DNA of 64,000 nucleotides from a virus, in IMG/VR virus record IMGVR_UViG_3300042261_001312, positions 186,001 through 250,000 of that record; one strand, written 5' to 3'. A program made the translations under genes and the position numbers. Positions 17,698 to 26,402 of this stretch are shown one piece after another; the first letter of the stretch is position 1, and the number at the start of each line of letters is the position of its first letter. The notes beneath the pieces were generated by a model. That model was given only the letters and a program-made list of their open reading frames with translations, was not told the DNA's origin and made no database searches.

Positions 17698-18062
17698 AAA
17701 CAATATTAATTGCCGAAGATAATGCCTATAATTTTAGGATGTATCCAATAATTCTTAAAGATTTGGGTATTAATATATTACACGCTTTAAATGGAAAGGA
17801 AGCAATTGAGATTACTACATCAAATCCAGAGATATCCTTAATATTAATGGATATGAATATGCCAGAAATGAGTGGTGAAGAAGCGGCAGTTATAATTAAA
17901 GAAGCGTATTCAAATATTCCAATAATATCCATAACAGCATATACTGTTATGGGAAAAGTGAATGATGAAAATCGAAAATATTTTTGTGAATTCATTACAA
18001 AGCCTTTTAATGTAAATAATTTAAAGGAAATTGTAAGAAAATATTTATCCGATGAAAATTAA
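17694..18062 (+). CDS. Stand-alone CheY-like response-regulator receiver
   Basis: A complete REC domain of 122 aa and nothing else: acidic pair AEDN (Asp10), phospho-acceptor LMDMNMPEM (Asp53 region), ISITAY with the conserved Thr/Ser, and the ITKPF lysine. All catalytic positions for phosphotransfer are present. It has no output domain, so it would work like CheY or Spo0F by binding a partner or taking phosphate from a host histidine kinase. It starts by ATGA overlap with the HAD gene. Receiver proteins are rare in lytic phages; see findings. Confidence 0.92.
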   Translation: MKTILIAEDNAYNFRMYPIILKDLGINILHALNGKEAIEITTSNPEISLILMDMNMPEMSGEEAAVIIKEAYSNIPIISITAYTVMGKVNDENRKYFCEFITKPFNVNNLKEIVRKYLSDEN

Positions 18063-18069
18063 ATTATCC

Positions 18070-18078
18070 GTATTTATA
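18070..18078 (+). promoter_or_regulatory. Putative late promoter motif GTATTTATA
   Basis: Exact motif 14 nt upstream of the ATG at 18093. Confidence 0.62.
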
Positions 18079-18092
18079 TTAAAATATTTACA

Positions 18093-18908
18093 ATGATTGA
18101 TATGAGATATAAACCATATTTTCTTCCGCAAGTCAGTGCACCATATACGATTGTGTTACAAAGACTTGATGATGAAGATGTGGATTACGATGTGATTGAG
18201 ACAAATCCCGAAGAGTTGAATCCGTCTCAGGGGATTACGCTGTCAGATGAAGTAGGAAATGTGGAACTTGATGATTTAAACCCTATTTGGGTTGATAATG
18301 AAATGAATGTTCTTGATGGTCATCATAGATGGGTTAAAGCAATGGTTGATAATGTTCCGTTGAAAGCAGTTAAAATCAATTTAAATAATAAAGATGCTTG
18401 TAGAATTTTAAATAAGATTCAAGACATTTATGAATATGAACATCAACAGGGGTTAGAAGAAGTTGAAATGCAAAGTGCTATTAATTATTATGGTGATGAT
18501 GAAAATCAATTTCTAACAGAATTGGAAGGGTATAATACCGAAATTCAGAAAGAATTTCCCCATGCTAATGAACAAACAATCACAGCGTATAGAAAAAATC
18601 CAATTAAAGAAAATTCTGCAGTTGGTAATTTTTTCACATTAAGTCCAATTGAGGGATATAGTAAATATCAGATTGATTTTGATAATCTCTTAGATACTAA
18701 TGCATTGGGTGTCACTTATAAAGATGGTCAAGAACCAGTTGATATTATTGCAAGAATATGGTTTCCACATATAAATTTTGAAAAATTGGGTGAACAATAT
18801 AACATGCCAGCCATTAACCTAAAAAATAAGGCAGTTGCAGAAAAAGCAATGAAACTTGGGTATGATGGAATAAAATACGGCGATAAATTAATTCAAGGAC
18901 TAAAATAA
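18093..18908 (+). CDS. ParB/Srx-fold N-terminal domain protein
   Basis: Residues about 20-110 carry a ParB-nuclease/sulfiredoxin-like core with VDNEMNVLDGHHRWVKAM, the GHHR motif of ParB family nucleotide-binding domains, preceded by an acidic DDLNPIWV strand. In ParB this fold binds CTP; related phage proteins act as nucleases or kinase-like enzymes. The C-terminal ~110 residues (after the linker NPIKENSAVGNFF) form a separate domain that I do not recognise. No HTH is visible, so plasmid-type partitioning is unlikely. A second ATG lies three codons downstream; I keep the first because it fits the motif-to-start spacing. Confidence 0.72.
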   Translation: MIDMRYKPYFLPQVSAPYTIVLQRLDDEDVDYDVIETNPEELNPSQGITLSDEVGNVELDDLNPIWVDNEMNVLDGHHRWVKAMVDNVPLKAVKINLNNKDACRILNKIQDIYEYEHQQGLEEVEMQSAINYYGDDENQFLTELEGYNTEIQKEFPHANEQTITAYRKNPIKENSAVGNFFTLSPIEGYSKYQIDFDNLLDTNALGVTYKDGQEPVDIIARIWFPHINFEKLGEQYNMPAINLKNKAVAEKAMKLGYDGIKYGDKLIQGLK

Positions 18909-18916
18909 TTAAAATC

Positions 18917-19258
18917 ATGAGCACATACAAAATTACAAACATTACACATCTTCTTGGCAAACGTGAACATAAATATAATTCGAATTTAGATATCGAATAT
19001 GTAGATAGTATGAATAAAAAAACAATAGTGTTGAAGCCGAATGAAAGTGTGTTTTTATCCATTGTATCATTGCCATTATCAGTACACAGGTTAAGAGTAA
19101 AAAATTTAATTATTGTTACAGAAACGGGGCAAAGTACACCAAATGATGCAGTTAAAAAAGTGGAAAAACCTGTAGTTAATAAAACAGAAACAAAAAAAGA
19201 AGAAGTTGAGAAAAAGTTTGAAAAGAAAAAACTCGATAAAAAAGAACACACTGAATAA
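18917..19258 (+). CDS. Hypothetical protein, 113 aa, Lys/Glu-rich tail
   Basis: The first ~75 residues look like a small beta-rich domain (repeated short hydrophobic strands, VFLSIVSLPLSVHRLRVKNLIIV). Residues 80-113 are a highly charged Lys/Glu helix. I do not recognise it. It follows the ParB-like gene after 8 nt and is closed by a strong terminator. The charged tail resembles those of small head or tail accessory proteins, but no function can be assigned. Confidence 0.7.
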   Translation: MSTYKITNITHLLGKREHKYNSNLDIEYVDSMNKKTIVLKPNESVFLSIVSLPLSVHRLRVKNLIIVTETGQSTPNDAVKKVEKPVVNKTETKKEEVEKKFEKKKLDKKEHTE

Positions 19259-19283
19259 GTATTAATTAATTAATTTACAACAG

Positions 19284-19310
19284 AAGTCAACAGAAATGTT
19301 GACTTTTTTT
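19284..19310 (+). terminator. Rho-independent terminator with GAAA tetraloop
   Basis: Stem AAGTCAACA (19284-19292) with TGTTGACTT (19297-19305), loop GAAA, T-run to 19310. It ends the ParB-like operon. Confidence 0.92.
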
Positions 19311-19351
19311 GCAATTATTTTTAAAAAATTCAAGATTTCCGTTTAAATTAC

Positions 19352-19360
19352 GTATTTAAT
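19352..19360 (+). promoter_or_regulatory. Putative late promoter motif, variant GTATTTAAT
   Basis: Degenerate form of the motif, 39 nt upstream of the glycosyltransferase ATG at 19400, just after a terminator. Confidence 0.4.
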
Positions 19361-19399
19361 AATAAATTACATTATTTTATAATATTTTATAAGTAAGAC

Positions 19400-20782
19400 A
19401 TGGACGGAAAAATTAGAATACTTTTTCATAATCTCGACGGTGCGGGTGTAAATTATTTTAGAACATTAACTCCTGCGATGGAACTAGAAAGAAATCATTC
19501 GGATGATTTTCATGTTGAAATCAATCCACAAATAGATTTCAATGACCCAAACATTATTGATTATTTAAAAACATTTCATATTATACATTATCATCGTCAA
19601 TTTTTAAATGACACAAGGCAGATGTATAATTTAGCAATGGAATTAAGAAAGTCTGGTACTATCTTAATGGTTGATATTGACGACTATTGGTATTTGCATC
19701 AAGATCATCCATATTATATGGTTGGAAAAGAAAGAAAATTACACATTCCAATTCTTGAGAATTTGAAAATTGCTGATTATGTTACAACAACTACTGATTT
19801 GTTTGCACAAGAGATTCGTGCAGTAACGGGAAGAGATAATGTTGGTGTTTTCTATAACTCAATTGACTCCGTCTGGATGAAGCAATTCCAAAATAATTGG
19901 AAACCTGATCCTGATGGTCGTGTTAGAATCACATACATGGCAGGTTCTTCTCACAGGGGTGATATTAGACAACTTGAAACAGTAATGAATGTTATTTCAA
20001 GTGATGTTGATTTAAAAGATAAATTTAAGATAATTATTGCTGGTTGGGATACTGAAGGAAGTACTACGGATGTTACATTCAATCAAGAATTTGGTGAAGA
20101 ACTCAAGAAAAGAGGTTTATGGACGACTGAAGTAGTTAAATCAATTAATAATTCAAGGGGTAATGTGGATTTAATTCATAAAATACCTGATGCGTTAAGG
20201 GAAAAATATAGAAATAATGTTTTTAGTGAAAAACAAAGAGATATTAATTCTGAAGAAAGTGTATATTATTACTATGAACAAATCCTAACAAATAATCATA
20301 GAATGATTAACAATCCAGATTATCTTCAATGGCTTATGAATTTTGAGAGAAATGTTACATATGATAATGAAGGTAATTTTGCAAGACGTTGGACACAAAA
20401 AGCAAATTTATATGCACAAGTATTGGATGAAACCGATATTGTTATCGCACCGCTTGCAGACAATCCGTTCAACAGAATGAAATCAAATCTAAAACAAGTT
20501 GAATGTTGGACAAGGAAACTTCCTATTGTATGTTCAGATATTCCACCATATAATGTTCATGGCAGGCATATGGAAAATTGTATATTGATTCCTGCAGAAA
20601 AAAATGCACATAAATATTGGAAGAAATATCTAAAAAGGCTTATCTTAAATGCCGATTTAAGAAAACAACTTGGTGAGCAGTTATATGAAGACTTTAAAGA
20701 AGAATATAATCTTGCCAACGTAACTAAGAAACGTGCTGAATTTTATAAAGCAGCAGTTGTAAAAACATTAGAATCAGTTTAA
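19400..20782 (+). CDS. Glycosyltransferase, GT4-like (GT-B fold)
   Basis: The 460-aa protein shows a Rossmann-type N-terminus (IRILFHNLDGAGVNYFR), a VDIDDYWYL segment, a TTTTDLFAQEI block and a second Rossmann domain beginning RVRITYMAGSSHRGD. Near the C-terminus PLADNPFNRMKSNLKQVE followed by PIVCSDIPPY resembles the donor-binding E-x7-E region of GT4 enzymes. It would transfer a sugar from a nucleotide-sugar donor to an unknown acceptor: phage DNA bases, a virion protein or a host surface component. It is far from the other glycosyltransferase cluster at 42-45 kb and has a different fold. It follows a terminator and a weak late-like motif. Confidence 0.85.
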   Translation: MDGKIRILFHNLDGAGVNYFRTLTPAMELERNHSDDFHVEINPQIDFNDPNIIDYLKTFHIIHYHRQFLNDTRQMYNLAMELRKSGTILMVDIDDYWYLHQDHPYYMVGKERKLHIPILENLKIADYVTTTTDLFAQEIRAVTGRDNVGVFYNSIDSVWMKQFQNNWKPDPDGRVRITYMAGSSHRGDIRQLETVMNVISSDVDLKDKFKIIIAGWDTEGSTTDVTFNQEFGEELKKRGLWTTEVVKSINNSRGNVDLIHKIPDALREKYRNNVFSEKQRDINSEESVYYYYEQILTNNHRMINNPDYLQWLMNFERNVTYDNEGNFARRWTQKANLYAQVLDETDIVIAPLADNPFNRMKSNLKQVECWTRKLPIVCSDIPPYNVHGRHMENCILIPAEKNAHKYWKKYLKRLILNADLRKQLGEQLYEDFKEEYNLANVTKKRAEFYKAAVVKTLESV

Positions 20783-20792
20783 TTTTAATATT

Positions 20793-21293
20793 ATGTGGAA
20801 AATATTTAAGATTTTTAAAAAGAAAAAAGTTCTTTCAATGAAAGAATATGACGAATTGGTTGATAAAAAGGCAAATGATATTCGTGCTTTTATTTTATCT
20901 AATTTAACCATTAGGGATGATGATAATCCTGAAAAATTGGGAAATTTCATGAAAGAATTTGACAAAGCATTTACAAAATATCAAGCACATATTTTAATTA
21001 AACTTCTCAGAGAAAGCGAACGTAAGGGCAAACAAAATGTTAAAAGTCCATACTTCAAGTTTGAAGAGTTCTATAAAAAATATGGGAAGAAAAGGAAAAG
21101 TAAGTGGAGTTTTTTGCTTAACTTCATTTACAAAGCAAAAGTTAGGGTGCGATTGTTCTTTTATCAGGTTTGGATGTATTTTCAAATTAGGAAAATAAAA
21201 AAATTGTTTCCTGATATGAAAATATCTAGCAAAACAGCACTTAATTTAATTAATTCTGCAAAAATAAATAAGAGATTAATGGCAGTTAAATGA
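20793..21293 (+). CDS. Hypothetical basic protein, 166 aa
   Basis: A highly basic, Lys/Phe-rich protein; the N-terminus is MWKIFKIFKKKK and residues 95-140 are a cluster of aromatic and basic residues. It has no recognisable catalytic motif. The amphipathic N-terminal helix could touch a membrane or nucleic acid. It follows the glycosyltransferase after 10 nt and overlaps the next gene by 4 nt (ATGA), so it belongs to the 19.4-23.2 kb operon. Confidence 0.7.
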   Translation: MWKIFKIFKKKKVLSMKEYDELVDKKANDIRAFILSNLTIRDDDNPEKLGNFMKEFDKAFTKYQAHILIKLLRESERKGKQNVKSPYFKFEEFYKKYGKKRKSKWSFLLNFIYKAKVRVRLFFYQVWMYFQIRKIKKLFPDMKISSKTALNLINSAKINKRLMAVK

Positions 21294-22219
21294 AGAGATT
21301 TTTTCAAAAATTTATACTCAGAATATACTTATCAATTCATAGTTTTCTAATTAAAGTTGGTATTGCAATGGTCAATACTGATTATGAAATATTGAAAGCA
21401 AATCCTGATGATCTGGCTGAAAAAGATAAAAGAACAACAAGAAAACTGCATAGAAGCAATTTACTTGAAAAGTTTTATGCGGGTCAGCGTGATGAAAAAT
21501 ATGTTCAGGACTATTATGAAATTCTAAAGAAAGCAGATAAATTTATCAGGACTGCAACCCCACACAAGGTTGCAGTCACTGCTGATAAACATCGTTTGAA
21601 TTATGGCATGAAAGATCAGTATGGCAGAAGATATGAACATTATGGTTTTTTTGACGATAAACACAAGCATGCTGGTAAAACAATTGGCGAAGTAATTGAA
21701 CTCGAATTCGAAGAAAGACGAACCAAAGATGATTCATATGAATTGTTGTACATATTTGACAACACTCCAATAGAAGTCGGTTTTTCAAAAGCATTTGATG
21801 TGTTGAAAAAAATCGATGAAAAAAAAGATGAGAAAACTGATGATGTTCATGAAGTTTTTGAAGTATTGGATATTGCAACAAAGTCAAAAACATTTGAATT
21901 TCCAATTAAAGTGAGTAGAAATGAAGAAGTTGCAAATAAAATCGAACAACTTGCAGAATATGTTCACGTTAAGAAAATTGGTTTTGAATATAGGCAATTG
22001 GAATTTTTCATTCCATTAAAATTTAAAACCGATGAAATCGAAGAAAATTCTCAAATTTTTCTTGAACTTACGAATTTTAATAGTATCTTTGCAAAGAATG
22101 AATATGGAGAATTAATGGGATTTGGAATCATTGGATTCAAAAAAAGAATAAAACATAACAATACATTTGAAGTTTGGAAATTCGAAGGAATTGAAATGGA
22201 GAATGTAAGAATAATTTAA
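21290..22219 (+). CDS. Hypothetical protein, 309 aa
   Basis: No family recognised. The N-terminal ~25 residues are hydrophobic and basic (FFQKFILRIYLSIHSFLIKVGIAM), perhaps a membrane-proximal helix. The rest is charged and mixed alpha/beta with a His-rich patch (KHRLNYGMKDQYGRRYEHYGFFDDKHKH, read in parts near residues 95-125) that could bind metal. It is translationally coupled to the previous gene by ATGA. The context, just upstream of the baseplate genes, would allow a virion assembly role, but there is no direct evidence. Confidence 0.72.
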   Translation: MKRFFQKFILRIYLSIHSFLIKVGIAMVNTDYEILKANPDDLAEKDKRTTRKLHRSNLLEKFYAGQRDEKYVQDYYEILKKADKFIRTATPHKVAVTADKHRLNYGMKDQYGRRYEHYGFFDDKHKHAGKTIGEVIELEFEERRTKDDSYELLYIFDNTPIEVGFSKAFDVLKKIDEKKDEKTDDVHEVFEVLDIATKSKTFEFPIKVSRNEEVANKIEQLAEYVHVKKIGFEYRQLEFFIPLKFKTDEIEENSQIFLELTNFNSIFAKNEYGELMGFGIIGFKKRIKHNNTFEVWKFEGIEMENVRII

Positions 22220-22229
22220 AAAAGTAATT

Positions 22230-22685
22230 ATGGCATCAGATTTTTTAAATAAATTGAAAAATGCAGTTGAGAATGGGGAATTTAATTCAGAGGCTGCGAA
22301 AAAAATCGTCGAAATTGATAAATTAGCAGATAATGTAAAAATACCATCAAGTAATAGAGAAATTGCTGAAAGATTAGATGAATTGAAGAATGAACTTGGT
22401 GGCGAAGCGAAACAAGTTACCGAAGAAGAAGCAGCAGCAATAAATGCTGAATATGAAAAGCAAATGGAAATAATCAAAAAACAAGACGCAATAAACACTC
22501 AATTGGCAACATTAATTGAGATTGAAGATATGGTAACTCTTTCAATTCAAGATATGTTGACATTTGTAAACGAACTTGAAGAAAAATTCAAAGTTGAATT
22601 AAGTGAGGGTAATCCCGCATTTAATGATTTGACAACAAAACTTGTAGAGGTTAAAAGGAAATATAATACATTTATTAACAATTAA
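22230..22685 (+). CDS. Hypothetical coiled-coil protein, 151 aa
   Basis: Largely helical and acidic with heptad-like spacing of hydrophobic residues (around KKIVEIDKLADNVKI and EEAAAINAEYEKQMEIIKK). It has no Cys and no catalytic motif. It sits 10 nt after the previous gene and 13 nt before the next in the same operon. A structural or chaperone-like role in tail assembly is possible from position only. Confidence 0.7.
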   Translation: MASDFLNKLKNAVENGEFNSEAAKKIVEIDKLADNVKIPSSNREIAERLDELKNELGGEAKQVTEEEAAAINAEYEKQMEIIKKQDAINTQLATLIEIEDMVTLSIQDMLTFVNELEEKFKVELSEGNPAFNDLTTKLVEVKRKYNTFINN

Positions 22686-22698
22686 AATTAATTATTTT

Positions 22699-23163
22699 AT
22701 GGCAAAGTTGATTGAAGCATCTGATGAAGTAGTAGAACTATTTGACAAGGTTAGGGACAATACCACCATCAGAAGTTGGGTTGAATTTAAGGTTTTTTGC
22801 AACAACAAACAAAAAAAAGATGTTTGTAAAGCAATCAAATCAAATGAGTTGGTTGAAAAACTCAGTGATGGCGTTAATTTCGCAATCGTTATTAACGAAT
22901 CAATTTTCAATGAATTACCTGCTGATTTGCAGTGGATCGCAATTGAAGATTGTCTTGCAGGTGTCGCTGTTTCAGAATCTGATACAGTATCTTATGAACA
23001 GCCAGATTTGGCAATACATTCTGGAATATACCACAAGTATAAAGACAAAGCAATTGTATTGAAAGAATCCATCAAAAGTCTCTACGATAAGCAGAAACAG
23101 CAAGAGGATGAAGCAAAGGCAATGGCTGGTGGAAAGCGAGGTCGAAGACCCAAAGGACAATAA
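22699..23163 (+). CDS. Phage metallopeptidase-like fold protein, probably without the active site
   Basis: A central segment, VNFAIVINESIFNELPADLQWIAIEDCLAGVAV, has the same layout as the phage metallopeptidase-like family, where a strand with a conserved Asn is followed by a helix carrying HExxH. Here the helix reads EDCLAG, with no HExxH, so catalysis is not expected. The tail ends in a basic GGKRGRRPKG, which may bind nucleic acid. It is the last gene of the operon, followed by a terminator. The family link is tentative. Confidence 0.55.
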   Translation: MAKLIEASDEVVELFDKVRDNTTIRSWVEFKVFCNNKQKKDVCKAIKSNELVEKLSDGVNFAIVINESIFNELPADLQWIAIEDCLAGVAVSESDTVSYEQPDLAIHSGIYHKYKDKAIVLKESIKSLYDKQKQQEDEAKAMAGGKRGRRPKGQ

Positions 23164-23178
23164 AAAACAATTCAAAGT

Positions 23179-23208
23179 AAAATCCCGATTAATAGTCGGG
23201 ATTTTTTT
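23179..23208 (+). terminator. Rho-independent terminator
   Basis: Stem AAAATCCCGA (23179-23188) with TCGGGATTTT (23196-23205), 7-nt loop and T-run to 23208. Confidence 0.92.
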
Positions 23209-23216
23209 GTTTATAA

Positions 23217-23225
23217 GTATTTATA
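23217..23225 (+). promoter_or_regulatory. Putative late promoter motif GTATTTATA
   Basis: Exact motif between a terminator and the gp25-like baseplate gene, 15 nt before the ATG at 23241. It is the best-placed example of the motif driving a clear structural gene. Confidence 0.75.
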
Positions 23226-23240
23226 TGAAAATCTTTTATA

Positions 23241-23639
23241 ATGGTATCATATAATATTAATTTTCCACTTAGGGATGATGTTTCGACAAATACCTATTTT
23301 TTAATGACAAAAGTAACCAAAACTGCATTCAGTTCTGATTTACTTTTATTATTGCTAACACAAAGGGGCGAAAGATATTATGAACCAGATTATGGTACGA
23401 ATCTATTGAAATTTATTTTCGAGCCAAATGACTCCCTCACTGCGAATGATATTGAACAGGAAATAAAAAGAACTGTTTCTATGTACATTCCAGCACTCAC
23501 CATCAATAGTATCAATTTTAATTGGAATTATGATGATAATGGTCAACAAATTCCTGATACTCAATTAAACGTTAACATTAAATTTACATATGCAGAAGAT
23601 GCATTTAGTGAACAAGGAAGTCTTGATTTACAATTTTAA
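23241..23639 (+). CDS. gp25-like baseplate wedge protein
   Basis: The 132-aa sequence has the hallmark of the GPW/gp25 family: a segment LLLLLTQRGERYYEPDYGTNLLKFIFEP followed by an amphipathic helix (DIEQEIKRTV) and the strand pair of ALTINSINF. The family forms part of the baseplate wedge of contractile tails and resembles a lysozyme-like fold without necessarily having activity. The length is as expected. It heads the baseplate operon and is separated from the gp6-like gene only by an inserted endonuclease gene. Confidence 0.92.
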   Translation: MVSYNINFPLRDDVSTNTYFLMTKVTKTAFSSDLLLLLLTQRGERYYEPDYGTNLLKFIFEPNDSLTANDIEQEIKRTVSMYIPALTINSINFNWNYDDNGQQIPDTQLNVNIKFTYAEDAFSEQGSLDLQF

Positions 23640-23649
23640 TACAAATACA

Positions 23650-24552
23650 ATGCGAAAAAAAATAACAACAGAAGAATTTATAAAAAAAGCACAATTGGTA
23701 CACGGTGATAAATATAAATATCATCATGTTGAATATACTGGATGTAAGAATAAAATAAATATTATTTGTGATAAGCATGGAGTTTTTAAACAAACGCCAG
23801 ATAAACATTTGTCGGGTCATGGCTGTGATAAATGTGTTGGATATGGTAAAACAACCAAAGATTTTATTATATCATCGAAATTAATTCATGGTGATAAGTA
23901 TGATTATTCTAATGTAAAATATTGTGGCATGAAAACCAATGTTAATATAATTTGTAATATACATGGAGTATTTACACAAACACCTGATGACCATTTACAT
24001 GGTCGTGGCTGTTATAAATGCGGATATGACAAAAATAGTAAATATTTTTCAAGCACAACAAACGAATTTATTGAAAAATCTAAATTAATTCATGGTGATA
24101 AATATGATTACTCTAAGACAAACTACGTTAATGCAAAAAATAAAATAACTATTGTTTGTAGAATACATGGTGAATTTACTCAAACACCAACAAATCATTT
24201 AAGTGGTAAAGGCTGTAAATTATGTTCAGAATCCAAGGGTGAATTAATAATTAAAAAATATTTGGATGTGAATAATGTTAAATACATTAGAGAAAAAACA
24301 TTTGACGAATGTAAAAATAAATTTAAATTATTTTTTGATTTTTACTTACCAGAAAAAAACATACTTGTTGAATATGATGGTGAACAACATTATAAATCAA
24401 TTGATTTTTTTGGAGGTAGAAGTGCATTTGAAAAATTAAAAACGAATGATAATATTAAAAATAATTTTGCACGTGCAAATGGCATTCAACTATTGCGAAT
24501 TAAATTTAATGAAATTAATAATATTGATAAAATTTTAAAAAATATCATATAA
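23650..24552 (+). CDS. Free-standing homing-type endonuclease (treble-clef repeats plus Vsr-like), paralogue 2
   Basis: Three copies of the FI-x-K-A/S-x-L-I/V-HGDKY-x-Y repeat with paired Cys/His, then a Vsr-like nuclease core (LFFDFYLPEKNILVEYDGEQHY). I chose the ATG at 23650 rather than a longer frame beginning inside gp25, because the first repeat begins right after it and the longer form would overlap gp25 by 50 nt. The stop overlaps the gp6-like ATG (TAATG). It sits between two genes that are normally adjacent in baseplate operons, which marks it as an insertion. Confidence 0.87.
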   Translation: MRKKITTEEFIKKAQLVHGDKYKYHHVEYTGCKNKINIICDKHGVFKQTPDKHLSGHGCDKCVGYGKTTKDFIISSKLIHGDKYDYSNVKYCGMKTNVNIICNIHGVFTQTPDDHLHGRGCYKCGYDKNSKYFSSTTNEFIEKSKLIHGDKYDYSKTNYVNAKNKITIVCRIHGEFTQTPTNHLSGKGCKLCSESKGELIIKKYLDVNNVKYIREKTFDECKNKFKLFFDFYLPEKNILVEYDGEQHYKSIDFFGGRSAFEKLKTNDNIKNNFARANGIQLLRIKFNEINNIDKILKNII

Positions 24553-26402
24553 TGACAACAGATACAACAACAAATGTAATACGCTATGGTTCAAGAACAT
24601 TTGGCGAAATAAGAACCGACTTAATTTCATTAATTAAGCAAACATATCCTGAAGTACTTAGTGATTTTACGGATAGTTCTGTGGGTGCAATGCTTATTGA
24701 CCTTAATGCAGGTGTCGCTAATAATTTGAGCATAAATACCGATAGGGTATTTCAAGAAACTCAACTTGAATATGCTCAACAAAGAACATCGATATTGAAT
24801 ATTGCAAAAAATATGGGATTCAATATTCCTGCAAAAAGACCGTCAGTTACTGTGGTGGATTTTACAGTATTCATTCCAGTACTTGGTGATAAACCAGATG
24901 CATCATATTATCCAACTTTGGCTGCTGGTGCGCAAGTAGTTGGCGGTGGAAAAATATTTGAAACACAAAATGTCATTGATTGGAATTCCCCCGTTAGCAA
25001 TTTAGGTGATCCTAATCGTTCAATTATTCCTAATTTAGATTCAAATGGTGTTGTTGTAAGTTATAGTGTTACTAAAAGAGAAGTAGTTATTAACGGTTCT
25101 TCAAATATTTTCAAAAGAGTAATTACTGTTAATGATGTTGTACCATTTTTTAGTATTGTATTACCTGATCCAGACGTAATTGAAGTGGAGAGCATAATTT
25201 TATTAGAAGGCACGAATTATATAACAAATCCAACCGCAGCAGAATTTAATGATTCTGCAAATAGATATTATGAGGTGGATTATCTAGCACAACAAAGAAT
25301 TTTTGTGGAAAATTATTTAAGTTCATCAGCAAATACAAATACCAATGGATTAAAGGCGGCACATTGGATTGATGTTACCAAAAAATTCATTAAAGAATTC
25401 ACAACCAATGGCTATTGCAAAATAACATTTGGTTCTGGTGATCCAGATGCTGACGCATTTAAAAATGGTTTTCTTAAAGAAGGCGTTAGTAATAAATATT
25501 TTCTTGAAAATTTCTTAAATAATACCGCATTAGGTGAAAAATTGAAAGCAAATTATACATTATTTGTTAAATATCGTACTGGTGGCGGTGTAAATTCAAA
25601 TGTCGGTGCAAGAGTATTGACACAAATCGGTAATTATACATTAACATCAAATGGTTCTCGTCTAGACTTTAAACAATCAGTTGAGAGAAGTTTAAAAGTA
25701 AGTAATCCAATTCCTGCAATTGGTGGTAATGACGGATTAAGTACTGAGCAAATCAGGCAGTTAATTAAATATAATTTCTCATCACAAATGAGAGATGTGA
25801 CATTAACAGATTATTTGTTACAGATTTATAAGATGCCCGGGCAGTTCGGCTCACCATTTCGTGCAAACGCATTCAAAATCAACAATAAGGTTGTGATTTC
25901 AATGCTTGATATTGGTTCGGATGGTAAATTATCGAATACCAGTAATACGTTATTGAAAACGAATATTACTGAATATCTCAGCCAATATAGAATGGTAAAT
26001 GACTATGTTGAAGTAAAAGACGGTAAGATATTCAATTTGGCATTTGATATTGACGTATATGTTGAAAATATTGCGGATAATCAAATTGCTAATAGTATTA
26101 TAACAATTGTTAGAAATTATTTTGATATTAATAATTATGAAATGAATCAAGACGTTTTCTTAGGTAGACTTCAAAGACAAATTCTTGATGCAAATGGTGT
26201 TATAAATATTGTTAGTATTAAAGTATATAATAAAGTGGGTGGTCAATATTCAAATAATACAATTTCACAGGCAATTACAGATACGTCCACTGGAGAAATA
26301 ACAATTATTAATAATACGATATACTCAACAGAAGATTCTATGTTTGAAATACGTTTTCCCGAAAAAGATATACGAGTATTTTTACGTAAAAAGACAATAT
26401 AA
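24552..26402 (+). CDS. gp6/baseplate-J-like baseplate wedge protein
   Basis: The 616-aa protein has the N-terminal signature of T4 gp6-like and baseplate J proteins: RTFGEIRTDLISLIKQTYPEVLSDFTDSSVGAMLIDLNAGV (in parts, residues 15-55) followed by an Asp/Arg/Gln-rich helix. The middle contains YRTGGGVNSNVGA and the C-terminus carries the IR-x-L-I-K-YNFSSQMRDVTLTDYLLQI block common to this family. It dimerises with gp7-type proteins to form the wedge. The length is close to T4 gp6 (660 aa). It overlaps the next endonuclease gene by one base. Confidence 0.9.
   Translation: MTTDTTTNVIRYGSRTFGEIRTDLISLIKQTYPEVLSDFTDSSVGAMLIDLNAGVANNLSINTDRVFQETQLEYAQQRTSILNIAKNMGFNIPAKRPSVTVVDFTVFIPVLGDKPDASYYPTLAAGAQVVGGGKIFETQNVIDWNSPVSNLGDPNRSIIPNLDSNGVVVSYSVTKREVVINGSSNIFKRVITVNDVVPFFSIVLPDPDVIEVESIILLEGTNYITNPTAAEFNDSANRYYEVDYLAQQRIFVENYLSSSANTNTNGLKAAHWIDVTKKFIKEFTTNGYCKITFGSGDPDADAFKNGFLKEGVSNKYFLENFLNNTALGEKLKANYTLFVKYRTGGGVNSNVGARVLTQIGNYTLTSNGSRLDFKQSVERSLKVSNPIPAIGGNDGLSTEQIRQLIKYNFSSQMRDVTLTDYLLQIYKMPGQFGSPFRANAFKINNKVVISMLDIGSDGKLSNTSNTLLKTNITEYLSQYRMVNDYVEVKDGKIFNLAFDIDVYVENIADNQIANSIITIVRNYFDINNYEMNQDVFLGRLQRQILDANGVINIVSIKVYNKVGGQYSNNTISQAITDTSTGEITIINNTIYSTEDSMFEIRFPEKDIRVFLRKKTI

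Noticed and set aside
18814-19251. Minus-strand 145-codon open frame opposite the ParB-like and following gene
   Set aside because: It lies wholly antisense to well-supported + genes, has a Phe/Ser-rich composition typical of reversed Lys/Glu codons, and lacks a promoter or a recognisable domain.
23590-23649. Upstream start of the endonuclease inside gp25
   Set aside because: It would give 20 extra residues without similarity to the paralogues; the ATG at 23650 matches their N-termini.
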